Below, in pieces: positions 32,370 to 40,286 of a stretch of DNA of 64,000 bases. The stretch is from Seongchinamella unica (lineage in GTDB: Bacteria > Pseudomonadota > Gammaproteobacteria > Pseudomonadales > Halieaceae), in NCBI RefSeq assembly GCF_004354085.1, contig NZ_SMSE01000003.1:248001-312000 (forward strand), read 5' to 3'. The first letter of the stretch is position 1. Every line of letters begins with the position of its first letter. The translations under genes were made by a program, and so were the position numbers. The notes beneath the pieces are model-generated. The model ran no database searches. It saw only the letters and a list, made by a program, of their open reading frames with translations, and was not told the DNA's origin.

Positions 32370-32579
32370 TTAGATCGCGACAATGTTCTCCGCCTGGGGG
32401 CCTTTCTGGCCCTGAGTTACGGTGAACTCAACAGCCTGACCTTCGGCGAGGGTCTTGAAGCCGGAACCGGAGATTGCACTGAAGTGTGCAAATACATCGG
32501 GGCCAGATTCCTGCTCGATAAAACCAAAGCCTTTCGACTCGTTGAACCACTTTACAGTGCCAGTAGTAACATTAGACAT
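32370..32579 (-). CDS. Cold-shock domain protein (CspA family)
   Basis: A 69-residue single-stranded nucleic acid chaperone with both RNP motifs, SKGFGFIEQ and VFAHFSAI. It has its own promoter, a leader of about 150 nt and an intrinsic terminator, the layout of cold-inducible csp genes whose long leader controls mRNA stability and translation. Which paralogue it is cannot be told. Confidence 0.93.
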   Translation of the reverse strand: MSNVTTGTVKWFNESKGFGFIEQESGPDVFAHFSAISGSGFKTLAEGQAVEFTVTQGQKGPQAENIVAI

Positions 32580-32733
32580 AACAGATATCCTGTAGAAAAA
32601 AATATAAAAGTGCCTTGTTAGGGCATGACAGCGGGAAAAACAGACAAATATTTAACAACTACAGGACGAAGAACAACAAATGCGACGTACGGGAGAATGT
32701 ATAAAAAGAGACTAAATTTCTAGCTGAGTGCAA

Positions 32734-32760
32734 AGTATAGACTATCTGCAGACAAGTCAA
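32734..32760 (-). promoter_or_regulatory. Candidate promoter of the cold-shock gene
   Basis: On the complement, TTGACT (32755-32760) and TATACT (32734-32739) are separated by 15 bases. Transcription would start near 32728, giving a leader of about 150 nt before the start at 32579, a length common for cspA-type mRNAs. The spacer is short, so this is tentative. Confidence 0.5.
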
Positions 32761-32878
32761 ACACTTTCTCAGGCAATACCCCGGCTTCATTCGTTACCGT
32801 TTTCGCCCGCCCGAGGCTGCGTACGCTCTGTCGTCAGCCGATAAAGGCCCATGGCGAGCAACGCACCCTGCAGGCCGC

Positions 32879-33328
32879 TCAGCCGAAACCGGCTTTCTTC
32901 GCCAGTTCCAGCAATTCTGCCAGTGTCGGCTGCTCCTGGAAGACCGGCACGTCGTCGCCAAGCTGCAGCCACGGTTGCGCACTGCGGACCCACATATGGG
33001 CGATTGGCCGGAGCGAGGAAGTATCGTCAAGCGTACCCGGCTTCACCGCAACAATGCTGGAATCCCCCGGGGAGCTGAACCACAGAGCCACTCCGCAGTC
33101 GGGACAGTAGTGGCGCAGCATCCGGTCCCTGCTGGCGGTGAAGTCGTTTATTCCTGGCTCGCCTCTGGTCAGCTCGATGTCCGCCGCGTTGAGGAGCATG
33201 GACAGGCCGAAGGCAGAGCCCGACAGGGTCTGGCAGTCGGTGCAATGGCACGCGTGCACGCTCAGGGGGTTGCCGCTTACTTTATAGCGGACCGAGCCGC
33301 AGGCGCAGCCGCCGTATTTGCTACTCAT
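32879..33328 (-). CDS. GFA/CENP-V family zinc protein
   Basis: A 149-residue protein of the glutathione-dependent formaldehyde-activating enzyme family. Zinc ligands appear as GGCACGSVRY, HACHCTDCQ and YCPDCGVALW. Most members have no proven catalytic role. It lies 26 bp downstream of ybaK on the same strand. Confidence 0.87.
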   Translation of the reverse strand: MSSKYGGCACGSVRYKVSGNPLSVHACHCTDCQTLSGSAFGLSMLLNAADIELTRGEPGINDFTASRDRMLRHYCPDCGVALWFSSPGDSSIVAVKPGTLDDTSSLRPIAHMWVRSAQPWLQLGDDVPVFQEQPTLAELLELAKKAGFG

Positions 33329-33354
33329 TATTCATATCCTGCAAGTCCGGTTCA

Positions 33355-33837
33355 TCAGGCAAGCCAGTCTTGCTGACAGATGTCGGCGAAGCGTCCGCCA
33401 ACGAGATTGGCCAGATCAACCGCACTCAGTTCAATTTCAAGGCCTCTGCGGCCCGCACTCACATAAAGGGTCGAACAGGCTTGCGCTGACGAATCAATGA
33501 TCGTCTTCAATCGCTTTTTTTGACCCAACGGGCTAACACCACCGAGCACATACCCCGTAGCTCGCTCGACCTCGGATTGATCGGCCATTGTCGCTTTTTT
33601 TGCCCCGGCCGCCTTCGCCATAAGCTTCATGCTCAGCATCGATGAGACCGGCACCACGCCCACGGCCAGTTCCTTGTTGTCGAGGCTGACAACCAGTGTC
33701 TTGAACACCCTATCCTCGGGTACACCCAGCTTTTCTGCGGCCTCCAGGCCGTAGGATTCACTGGAGGAATCATGGGTATATTCGTGGATCCTGTGGGCGA
33801 TCCTGGCCTTTCTGGCCGCGTTGATTGCTGGTGTCAT
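33355..33837 (-). CDS. ybaK: Cys-tRNA(Pro)/Cys-tRNA(Cys) deacylase YbaK
   Basis: A 160-residue trans-editing enzyme that hydrolyses Cys mischarged on tRNA-Pro. The catalytic-type Lys lies in DRVFKTLVV, with GYVLGGVSPLGQKK and the final substrate-site GGRFADIC typical of YbaK/EbsC. It belongs to the native chromosome on the left of the integron array. Confidence 0.9.
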   Translation of the reverse strand: MTPAINAARKARIAHRIHEYTHDSSSESYGLEAAEKLGVPEDRVFKTLVVSLDNKELAVGVVPVSSMLSMKLMAKAAGAKKATMADQSEVERATGYVLGGVSPLGQKKRLKTIIDSSAQACSTLYVSAGRRGLEIELSAVDLANLVGGRFADICQQDWLA

Positions 33838-33897
33838 GTCGATCTCATCACCTGGACGCCGACGGAGGCATATCTCCGATGCTTCCTCTCTACCGGC

Positions 33898-34095
33898 CTA
33901 GAACGCCTCGTTTTCATCGTACGCGGCTACCAGTAACTGGCCATCAAAGCCGGTGGAAACGCTGAAGGTGATAGGCCGGCAACACACCTGGCAGTCCTCA
34001 ACGTACTGCTGCCCCGCCTCTTCGGAATCCACCAGTACCGTAATGGCTTCGCCACAATAGGGGCAGTTCACCGATATTTCTTCCAACGACTCCAT
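33898..34095 (-). CDS. CPXCG motif-containing cysteine-rich protein
   Basis: A 65-residue protein with CPYCGEAITVLVD and QYVEDCQVCCRPI, a two-knuckle zinc ribbon found in many gammaproteobacteria. The function is unknown. The ATG at 34095 gives the family start MESLEE. The leftmost recognisable attC site lies just upstream, so this gene probably marks the edge of native chromosome. Confidence 0.8.
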   Translation of the reverse strand: MESLEEISVNCPYCGEAITVLVDSEEAGQQYVEDCQVCCRPITFSVSTGFDGQLLVAAYDENEAF

Positions 34096-34136
34096 ATTCA
34101 GTCCAACTCTATCAGTCCCGGCCGGTGCGGGTGAAC

Positions 34137-34212
34137 ACATAAAGCCGCGATCAGGGGCCCTCTGGGAGAGGGCTCGACCCCATAGCAGCCATACCGGTAT
34201 GCCTTGTTAGCT
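34137..34212 (-). repeat. attC-like site, leftmost in the array
   Basis: The site runs from ACATAAAGCC (core AAC mutated to AAA) to CCTTGTTAGCT. Internal complementary segments, CAGGGGCCC and GACCCCATAG, give a folded attC shape. It sits upstream of the CPXCG gene and carries the stop of the broken membrane-protein ORF in its right core. Confidence 0.6.
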
Positions 34213-34423
34213 GTATTTCCTGGCATACCAGCGATAGGCAAACGCCAGCCCCAAACAGGTAAACCCGGGAACCAGTAACGCCTTGAAAAGGATCTGGCTT
34301 TTTTCGCCCGGATTGGCGCCGCCTTTACATTGGTGTGGACTTCAATCCCTACAAAGACAAGCCAACCGCAACGAAAGAGACCACCGCCGCACGGATAAAC
34401 CGCGCGGTGACTACCTCCTCCAT
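34208..34423 (-). pseudogene. Broken small membrane-protein cassette gene
   Basis: From ATG at 34423 a short frame gives MEEVVTARFIRAAVVSFVAV and stops after four more residues. A second frame further left gives a hydrophobic tail, LLVPGFTCLGLAFAYRWYA, ending in a TAA inside the attC right core. The two pieces look like the start and end of one small membrane protein broken by frameshift and stop. There is no single intact ORF. Confidence 0.4.
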
Positions 34424-34508
34424 GGCGGGCCTGCAGATTTTATAGCTTGCGGCCAGCGGCGTCATTCTACCCGCAGCAACAATCCCGTCAGCCGGAAACC
34501 GCGGACCA

Positions 34509-35345
34509 CTAGGTTCCTAACGCCGCGGCTTCCGCGGCACAGTCACGCTCAGGCTTCAAACCCTTCGCTCGAATGGCCGCAAATTCTGCCTTTGCGGCCT
34601 CCAGATCTGCGCGAAACAAGGGATCCGCATGTAATCGCGCCACCGTGCCGGCCCCCATGAAACGCCCCTGCACGACGTCGCTGTGCCAATGGACGTTGCA
34701 GACATTCCGACTCTCACCATAGGCCAGCCCCCGGGCGAGGATTGCATCGGCCCGGTCCGGCGCAATTTCACTGAGAATAAGCGCCCACGCCCAGCCTATC
34801 GCGGTATGCCCCGACGGGTAGGAACCGTCCTGCTCCAGGCTCGGTTGATCCTCGGGCGTGCAGGTTGGCTCGTTGTTCACCATAAACGGACGGGGGCGGC
34901 TGTAGTTGTTCTTGGCCGTGTAGGTCGACAGCCCGGCATCCGTCAAGGTGCGCCGCAACAGCAGGTACAGATAAGGTGCGCTCTCCTCCGTTATTGGGGC
35001 GTCGAGGGCACAGGAAAATGTGCCAGCCGCGTGGGGGAAATGCAGATCGGCATCAGAAATCGCGAGTTCCCATCTTGGTGTTCCACGCAAGGCGATATTG
35101 TTACGGGCCACCTCCTCATCGAGTGCAAGCGCAGCCGACCCGCTCGCCGGCGGCGAAGGAACCAGCGTCAGGCTGTTTGGCAACGCATCCTGGGACAGGT
35201 AGCCCATGAGCAGGCCGGGGCGCACCTCGGGCACTGCCGCAGGCCCCTGGTCACCGGCAAGGTTTGCACAGCCTGCCGTCAGCACAGCCCAGCTAATGAG
35301 CAGCGCCAAACAGAGCGGCCTCCCGCTGTCAGCAAAATTTCCCAT
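34509..35345 (-). CDS. Class A acid phosphatase-like lipoprotein (PAP2 superfamily)
   Basis: A 278-residue vanadium-haloperoxidase/PAP2-fold phosphatase. The signature is complete: KNNYSRPRP (K-x6-RP type), GSYPSGHT and SRNVCNVHWHSDV (SR-x5-H-x3-D). The signal peptide ends LLISWAVLTAGC, a lipobox, so the protein is probably anchored in an envelope membrane and hydrolyses phosphomonoesters in the periplasm. There is no clear attC between it and the broken gene to its left. Confidence 0.85.
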   Translation of the reverse strand: MGNFADSGRPLCLALLISWAVLTAGCANLAGDQGPAAVPEVRPGLLMGYLSQDALPNSLTLVPSPPASGSAALALDEEVARNNIALRGTPRWELAISDADLHFPHAAGTFSCALDAPITEESAPYLYLLLRRTLTDAGLSTYTAKNNYSRPRPFMVNNEPTCTPEDQPSLEQDGSYPSGHTAIGWAWALILSEIAPDRADAILARGLAYGESRNVCNVHWHSDVVQGRFMGAGTVARLHADPLFRADLEAAKAEFAAIRAKGLKPERDCAAEAAALGT

Positions 35346-35372
35346 TCTGAAACCCCTCTCCTTACGCCAGGC

Positions 35373-35466
35373 AGTAACAGGGACACCAACTCACACTGAC
35401 CGCTGCGGTGCCGAACAAGCGCAACGGCCTTGGCCCTCGACCCCGCGGCGGCGCTATTTGTGTCCC
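35373..35466 (-). repeat. Possible degenerate attC site
   Basis: The segment begins AGTAAC followed by GGGACAC (35380-35386), which is repeated inverted as GTGTCCC (35460-35466). The position between two leftward genes fits an attC, but the right-hand core is not recognisable. Confidence 0.35.
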
Positions 35467-35476
35467 GGCCAGCCAA

Positions 35477-36331
35477 TTATTGAATGTTGTCCTCTCGAAA
35501 ACCAGGTTTTATCACCAGGGTTTCGATCAAACTGACGCGTTCCTCGTCCAGGTTGCGGTGCAAATTATAGGCCTTGGTCTGGATGTCCTCACCCACCAGG
35601 AGATAAACCCCCAGGGCCGGCAAGTTTGGCTCTCCTTCCGGTTTTTTTGCACTGGCAAAGGCCTGTTGGGCGAGATCGGTCTTGTTGTTCCAGATCTCGA
35701 TGCCGAAGCCGGCCGATTCGATCGCGTCGCGGAATTGATCCGGCGGCAGCAGAAAACTCATGCTGTCATCCTGCGCCCAGGGTACCGGAAAATACAGCGG
35801 GGTATTCCTGTTGCCACAGACTTCGTACAACACTGCACGACCGCCGGGCTTGAGAACGCGACAGGTTTCCGCCAGCCATGACTGTTTGTCTTCCACATTC
35901 ATGTTCATTTGCAGTGACCAGACACCGTCAAAAAAGTTATCTGCAAAAGGCAACTCCAACGCACTGCAGGCCTGAAACTGGACCTTGTCCTGCATATTGA
36001 GCAAACGCGTTAATCTCTCCGCAGTATCAATATACTCATCGCTCAAATCGATACCCGTCACCCGGCAGCCCGTATCATGCGCTAGACGACGCGTGGAACC
36101 GCCGATTCCACAACCGACATCCAGGATGTGCATGTCCGGTTGAAATCCGGCGAGCTGGATCAGCTCCCTGGTTGCAGTATCACCGCGAATATGAAATTCA
36201 TCCACAGGCTGGAGGTCATCCAGGGTGACATTCGCCAAATCCTTGCCAAGTTTGTCGAGCCCATCGATGATTTTGTTGTACAGATCATTCGGGGAATAGT
36301 AGCCGTGAATGCGCCTAAGGTCGCCGCTCAC
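35477..36331 (-). CDS. SAM-dependent class I methyltransferase
   Basis: A protein of about 284 residues with a Rossmann methyltransferase core: motif I LDVGCGIGGSTR near residue 90, TGIDLSDEYI for motif II and the post-motif RVLKPGGRAVLYE. The small-molecule methyltransferase type resembles glycine/sarcosine or sterol-like enzymes; the substrate is unknown. GTG at 36331 overlaps the stop of the upstream gene (GTGA). A TTG at 36343 is also possible. It shares a cassette with the membrane methyltransferase. Confidence 0.8.
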   Translation of the reverse strand: MSGDLRRIHGYYSPNDLYNKIIDGLDKLGKDLANVTLDDLQPVDEFHIRGDTATRELIQLAGFQPDMHILDVGCGIGGSTRRLAHDTGCRVTGIDLSDEYIDTAERLTRLLNMQDKVQFQACSALELPFADNFFDGVWSLQMNMNVEDKQSWLAETCRVLKPGGRAVLYEVCGNRNTPLYFPVPWAQDDSMSFLLPPDQFRDAIESAGFGIEIWNNKTDLAQQAFASAKKPEGEPNLPALGVYLLVGEDIQTKAYNLHRNLDEERVSLIETLVIKPGFREDNIQ

Positions 36332-37056
36332 CTGACTGGCCAAAACGGGATTACCGCCGGAACTCGCTTTTTATAATCCAGATATACATCTCCGAAGTGG
36401 GATATCAGCGACTTTTCCTCATAGTGCAGCCCGATAAAGATATACAGGGTCAGGCAGGTGGATAACATAAACTGGGTCATGCTCATGTAATCCGTCGACC
36501 ATATCCCCAGCAAAACACCTGTTTGTATTGGATGGCGAACCATCCGATAGAGAAAGTTTTCTTTCAGCCTGTCTCCTTCGGAGGGGTTCATGGTTATGCT
36601 CTGCTTGAGCCCCATGAGGTGGAAATGGTCGATCTCGAATGTAGCCCCAACGAGGACCAGCCAGCCAAGCACATGAATCGACTTGAGGACAACAACGGCA
36701 ATCGTATTATTTACGCTCCAGACCGACCCCGGCAGGGGCTGCCAGTACAGGCAGATGGCGAACATGAAAATACCGGAGACCAGAACGTAGGCACTTCGCT
36801 CCATTTCGACGGGCATGAACCGGGTAAGTTTTTCCTTGAAACTGCTGCGGGCCGCGATACTGTGATGCAGCCCAAACAAGGCCATGATCAATAAATTGAT
36901 CACTATCGCCTGGGCTGTAGCGCCATTCGCCACCGCAGAATTGACGTGCATCGGCAGAAAACTCCAGCCTCCCATGTAGAGCATGAAGGCTGTCAGCCCG
37001 AGCAATCCAACAAGATAGGAGAATATCCCGAACAGCAAAATACAAAGCTTTTTCAT
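36328..37056 (-). CDS. MddA/NnrU-like membrane methyltransferase
   Basis: A 242-residue integral membrane protein with about five helices and the isoprenylcysteine-methyltransferase-like C-terminus: LYRMVRHPIQTGVLLGIW and HYEEKSLISHFGD...YKKRVPAVIPF. This matches the NnrU superfamily including MddA, which methylates methanethiol to dimethyl sulfide. That activity is plausible but not shown. It overlaps the soluble methyltransferase, so the two may act on one pathway. Confidence 0.7.
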   Translation of the reverse strand: MKKLCILLFGIFSYLVGLLGLTAFMLYMGGWSFLPMHVNSAVANGATAQAIVINLLIMALFGLHHSIAARSSFKEKLTRFMPVEMERSAYVLVSGIFMFAICLYWQPLPGSVWSVNNTIAVVVLKSIHVLGWLVLVGATFEIDHFHLMGLKQSITMNPSEGDRLKENFLYRMVRHPIQTGVLLGIWSTDYMSMTQFMLSTCLTLYIFIGLHYEEKSLISHFGDVYLDYKKRVPAVIPFWPVR

Positions 37057-37110
37057 TTTATTGCACCTTATACAAATTCAGCATCATTCGGAGATAAAGA
37101 ACACAAGGCT

Positions 37111-37152
37111 TATAACAGCGGCAGACAGCACTGCCGCCCGCTTTGGTTGTAC
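37111..37152. other. Short hairpin in the gap upstream of the MddA-like gene
   Basis: GCGGCAG and CTGCCGC form a perfect seven-base stem flanked by TATAAC and GTTGTA, an attC-like outline but far too short for a functional site. The rest of 37057-37324 has only short open frames without support. Confidence 0.3.
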
Positions 37153-37324
37153 TTTCTATCGGCGCCGCTTCCATCTGGCGGAGTACCTGCTGCCATGCGG
37201 GACGGGAAGGACTGAAATTCCGGAGCCACGAAAGTAGTGGAAAATCGAAAAAGGACACTGGATAGCACTGCCCGATGGGTATCGCGAAGCGCCGTGGCAT
37301 GAGGCAAGGTGGAATGTCGCATGG

Positions 37325-37471
37325 TATCTAACACCTCAAGCGCTTTATCGAGGACTTGTCCGCCTGGCTCAATCGGTCGGGGTGACAGTCACGTTTTTCA
37401 TGCATATATCCATTGCCGAATCATACTCCTCAACCGTGGCCTGTCCAGATGAAAGGACCTCCTGGTTAGCC
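37325..37471 (-). repeat. attC-like site, partly degenerate
   Basis: The left end ATCTAACACCTCAAGCGC is a good attC left core plus L box. The right end at GTTAGCC (37466-37472) may be a core but also coincides with the stop of a transposase remnant. The site may have been damaged by that insertion. Confidence 0.5.
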
Positions 37472-37558
37472 CCACGTACGAGTGAGTGTTTCAGCTGATT
37501 TTATGGCCGGCAGATGCTCGATCGGGGTCAGATCATCGAGGGAGTCATGGGATCCCGC
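37466..37558 (-). pseudogene. IS3-family transposase C-terminal remnant
   Basis: Translating leftward gives SHDSLDDLTPIEHLPAIKS and a few more residues before TAA at 37466. PHDSL-x-x-LTP-x-E is characteristic of the extreme C-terminus of IS3-family integrase-type transposases. Only about 30 codons remain and no intact IS end is seen. Confidence 0.45.
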
Positions 37559-37586
37559 GCTGAAGAGCGCTGGGCCACCTGCCTTG

Positions 37587-38045
37587 CTAAGCATTTTTTA
37601 CACCCAGCATAGCATCGACGAATGCAGCCCATGCTGGATACTTCTCTATCTGCCAAATGGAGTTTATGTGTTCCCTCGCTCTATCTTCAGACCACCCCAG
37701 GTGCTTACAGGCGAATATGGCAAAGAAGGCAGATACCCGGTAATTGGCGGCGCAGTGAAGCATTACCTTTTTCCCTGACAGCTCTTTCAGCCTGGACTCG
37801 AACTGTTGGTAATCAGCTGCTTTGGGCGCCGAAAAATCAACCGGGATGTACTCGTAGGCGATGCCCTGTGCTTTGACGATCGCAGGTTCCTTCTCCACGG
37901 CGTATTCACTTTCGTCGGGCAACAGGTTGATAAGCGCTTCATAGCCTTCTGCTTTCAACAGTGCCAGCTGGCCTTCGTTAAGCAATCCGGCGGTACTCAC
38001 ATGATCATCAATCTTCTTGAAGTTATAGGCTTCATCTACGCTCAT
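37587..38045 (-). CDS. Protein tyrosine phosphatase-like protein
   Basis: A 152-residue dual-specificity-phosphatase-fold protein with the P-loop HCAANYRVS (HC-x5-R-S) near residue 97 and the upstream general-acid region VDFSAPKAADYQQF. It resembles the DUF442/beta-lactamase-hydrolase-like group found in many integron cassettes. The substrate is unknown. A good attC site precedes the gene at 38063-38137. Confidence 0.75.
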   Translation of the reverse strand: MSVDEAYNFKKIDDHVSTAGLLNEGQLALLKAEGYEALINLLPDESEYAVEKEPAIVKAQGIAYEYIPVDFSAPKAADYQQFESRLKELSGKKVMLHCAANYRVSAFFAIFACKHLGWSEDRAREHINSIWQIEKYPAWAAFVDAMLGVKNA

Positions 38046-38062
38046 GCTCTCTCTCCAATGTG

Positions 38063-38137
38063 GGTTAACGCCTCACACAGCGGCGCACTCTGGCTCTTCC
38101 AGCCGCGACAGCGGCAACCTGCCTTCATCTGTAGGCA
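38063..38137 (-). repeat. attC site
   Basis: The left core GGTTAAC is followed by GCCTCACACAGCGGC. The right side has GACAGCGGCAACCTGCC and a worn core GTAGGC. The complementary arms AGCGGCGCA and CGCGACAGCGG support the folded form. Confidence 0.6.
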
Positions 38138-38140
38138 TGA

Positions 38141-38560
38141 CTACCCTACTAGAACGGCATACACACAAAGTACGAACAAGCCCAAAGTAGTGAACACACT
38201 CGCCATAAACAGCTTACGCCTCACCGGTACATAATTTGTACCTGTATGAACATAAGCATGACCTATGCGCAACAAAACAAAAGCCCATGCCAGCACGAGT
38301 GTCAAATAAGTCACGGCATCGAGTAAGTACAACAACACCGTAAGCACATAAAACAACACGGGGACTTCAAACTGATTGCGAATGCAGTTATTTATTTGAA
38401 TGACATAGTCCGGCCAGGCATCGTCATAGAGACTACGTCTGCCCTCATCCACTTCATTCAATGCAGCTGCCCTCTTCTTTGCTCGAGCCAAGCGGATATA
38501 AAGGACAATCGTCAGCCCGATCTGGAATAACACAGGCCAAACAATAAGTTCACGATTCAT
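38141..38560 (-). CDS. MAPEG family membrane protein
   Basis: A 139-residue protein with four predicted membrane helices and the MAPEG pattern IQINNCIRNQFEVPVLFYVL near residue 53 and RIGHAYVHTGTNYVPVR near residue 105. Prokaryotic MAPEG members are linked to glutathione-dependent conjugation or peroxidase activity. Only a worn attC half separates it from the sulfotransferase gene to its right, so the two may now move together. Confidence 0.8.
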   Translation of the reverse strand: MNRELIVWPVLFQIGLTIVLYIRLARAKKRAAALNEVDEGRRSLYDDAWPDYVIQINNCIRNQFEVPVLFYVLTVLLYLLDAVTYLTLVLAWAFVLLRIGHAYVHTGTNYVPVRRKLFMASVFTTLGLFVLCVYAVLVG

Positions 38561-38567
38561 ATATCTT

Positions 38568-38594
38568 ACCTAACGTCCAATGCCCTGGGGCACG
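38568..38594 (-). repeat. attC remnant between MAPEG and sulfotransferase genes
   Basis: Only a left core (ACCTAACG) and a short hairpin, TGCCC-TGG-GGCA, remain; the right-hand GTTAnnn core is absent. Confidence 0.4.
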
Positions 38595-39497
38595 CTATAT
38601 TCCCTGGCCAGTGGCCAACCAATTGGCACAGCCGGCACCGAGTTCATATGCAGCCCGCTGCTCGTACTTTTCGACCTGCTGGTCAGAAAGCACATCACGC
38701 CACCGACCATTGACACCTTTATGGATAAAAGTCTCGGCGCCCCCATCCCAGAACGCCCCTCCCAGCGGGACACTCCTCATGGCGTTGGCTTTCATATAGT
38801 CAAAGCTGCAGTGGCGCAGGATTTTCTCCCATTTCGACTCATCGATTGGCGTATCAATGAAATCGGCGATTCGGCGAATCTCCCCTGCCATGTCCGATTT
38901 TAATTGCGAAAAATGCACCATATGCACATTCGGCAATTCCCGAATGTCCCACCAGGAACGTACGTTTTCCCAAAGCGACCAGAACGGATAACCATCATTT
39001 TCCAACCAGTCATCAAAATACTGGGCAATCGATGCGCATGGTGGTTCGATCGGTGGGCCAACTCTTCCCGGCGTGTTGTTCAGTGCGTCGTACCAGGCTT
39101 CGTTGGCATTTAAATGGTGGTTGTACAGACTCCAGACCACATCACGCCCATCCCGGCCAATGTAGATGTACTTAGCCTTTTCCGAGAAGACCAGAGCATC
39201 AACGGGCAAATGCGTCTTTAAAAATCGACGATGAGTCTGGGCCTCCACCGCCTGCAGCTTGATTTCCCTGGGTGGAACACGCAAATCCATCCACGGCGAC
39301 ATCTCGGCGACCTCCAAACCCTCCTCTCCCGAAAACAACAACTGGGACACAATCTGCTGCATCCAGGTTGTACCTGATTTGGCATACGTCGAAATCACGA
39401 TATCGTCGTCGCGGAACTGGAAGTCGTTCCAGATAGTGGAGTCGAAATGGTGGTTGTGAAGCTCTCTTGTCTTCACCGGAACGCCAACTTCTTCCAT
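38595..39497 (-). CDS. PAPS-dependent sulfotransferase
   Basis: A 300-residue cytosolic-type sulfotransferase. The 5'-phosphosulfate loop is YAKSGTTWMQQI near residue 40, the 3'-phosphate site is GRDGRDVVWSLYNH near residue 110, and the C-terminal cofactor motif is KGVNGRWRDVL near residue 265. It transfers sulfate from PAPS to a hydroxyl or amine acceptor that cannot be predicted. Such enzymes are frequent in marine gene cassettes. Confidence 0.88.
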   Translation of the reverse strand: MEEVGVPVKTRELHNHHFDSTIWNDFQFRDDDIVISTYAKSGTTWMQQIVSQLLFSGEEGLEVAEMSPWMDLRVPPREIKLQAVEAQTHRRFLKTHLPVDALVFSEKAKYIYIGRDGRDVVWSLYNHHLNANEAWYDALNNTPGRVGPPIEPPCASIAQYFDDWLENDGYPFWSLWENVRSWWDIRELPNVHMVHFSQLKSDMAGEIRRIADFIDTPIDESKWEKILRHCSFDYMKANAMRSVPLGGAFWDGGAETFIHKGVNGRWRDVLSDQQVEKYEQRAAYELGAGCANWLATGQGI

Positions 39498-39524
39498 CAG
39501 GCTTACTCCTCACACTTCAATTAT

Positions 39525-39589
39525 GCGTAACGCCTCAAGCAGGGGTGAGTGTTAGCGACTCCCTGCTGTCTTGTCTTGCCTTGTTATGT
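39525..39589 (-). repeat. attC site
   Basis: One of the clearest sites: GCGTAACGCCTCAAGCAGGG on the left, CCTTGTTATGT on the right, and complementary AGGGGTGAG / CTCCCTGCT arms. The stop of the nrtS-like gene falls in the right core. Confidence 0.75.
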
Positions 39590-39823
39590 GCTTTCAGGAT
39601 CATTCGATCTTAATGCTCCTACAGCGGACCACGTTGAAACACCATAGGGCACTAAATATGTGAGAAAAACTTTTAGCATATCCTGGCCCGAAAGTGACAT
39701 AGCCGGGATTTTGTCACCATGATTAATTAGAGCCAGGATAGTGCCTACAATGAGCGAGACCCGGATAGCTCGTGGCAACACCTGCCTGGATAGAGCCAGA
39801 GAAAAGAAACTATCCTTGCTCAT
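39584..39823 (-). CDS. NrtS-like nitrate/nitrite transporter
   Basis: A 79-residue protein with two membrane helices and the strongly conserved NrtS pattern IRVSLIVGTILALINHGD and FLTYLVPYGVSTWSAV. NrtS proteins are small permeases reported to move nitrate and nitrite. It is a cassette gene here, in a genome window that also has denitrification genes. Confidence 0.78.
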   Translation of the reverse strand: MSKDSFFSLALSRQVLPRAIRVSLIVGTILALINHGDKIPAMSLSGQDMLKVFLTYLVPYGVSTWSAVGALRSNDPEST

Positions 39824-39860
39824 TTAAGTATGGGTATCTCTCCAGAATTTCCGGTCAGGC

Positions 39861-39960
39861 ACATAAGGCATCGCTAAGGCGCAGCCGAAACACAGTGCAG
39901 ACCGACCCACAAAGGCCGAGTCTCTTTGCGGCCAGAGCATACTTGAGCAACCTGTTATTT
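39861..39960 (-). repeat. attC-like site with mutated left core
   Basis: ACATAAGGCATCGC on the left (AAC changed to AAG) and CAACCTGTTATTT on the right, with internal GGCCGAGTC / GCGGCCAGAG arms. The adjoining gene stops four bases beyond the right core. Confidence 0.55.
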
Positions 39961-39963
39961 GTT

Positions 39964-40176
39964 TTAACCAATACAATTTTTCCCTTGTTGTACTGGTGGG
40001 CACTGCACTGAACCAAATGAACAAAATACACAGCAGTCACCGGGATTCGGTTTCAGTAATTTTTTACATCCTTCGCATTCGTAGAAAAACAAACAAGAGT
40101 CCGTAGGCATAACCTCAGATTTTTGGTGACTGCACTCAGGACAAGTAATCGTTGATTCGAGTATCACCTGTTTCAT
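39964..40176 (-). CDS. Small zinc-ribbon protein (GDCCVFCS type)
   Basis: A 70-residue protein with CPECSHQK, CEGCKKLLKPNPGDCCVFC and QCPP, that is, two or more zinc knuckles. The GDCCVFCS-x-GS-x-x-CPP motif recurs in short proteins associated with mobile DNA and metal genes; no function is known to me. It starts at ATG 40176. Confidence 0.65.
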   Translation of the reverse strand: MKQVILESTITCPECSHQKSEVMPTDSCLFFYECEGCKKLLKPNPGDCCVFCSFGSVQCPPVQQGKNCIG

Positions 40177-40204
40177 TGATCTAAATCCTAATGACTACAA
40201 TTAC

Positions 40205-40286
40205 ACTTAGCGCTTCAAGCAGGGGCGACGGTACGCCGTCACGTACCGAAGGCGCCTTGCGGCCTTTATACCCCCTGATGTTGTAC
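40205..40286 (-). repeat. attC-like site with mutated left core
   Basis: ACTTAGCGCTTCAAGCAGGG on the left shares the CTTCAAGCAGGGG block with the site at 39525, but its core is AGC instead of AAC. The right core is GTTGTAC. The ORF at 40207-40710 runs straight through it. Confidence 0.55.

Noticed and set aside
32612-32628. CCTTGTTAGGGC resembling an attC core in the cold-shock leader
   Set aside because: It lacks a partner core, lies within the 5' leader of a native gene, and is explained by a small TGCC/GGCA hairpin.
37057-37334. Short minus-strand frames between the MddA-like gene and the attC site
   Set aside because: They cross the attC core, lack ribosome sites and give low-complexity basic sequence; not accepted as genes.
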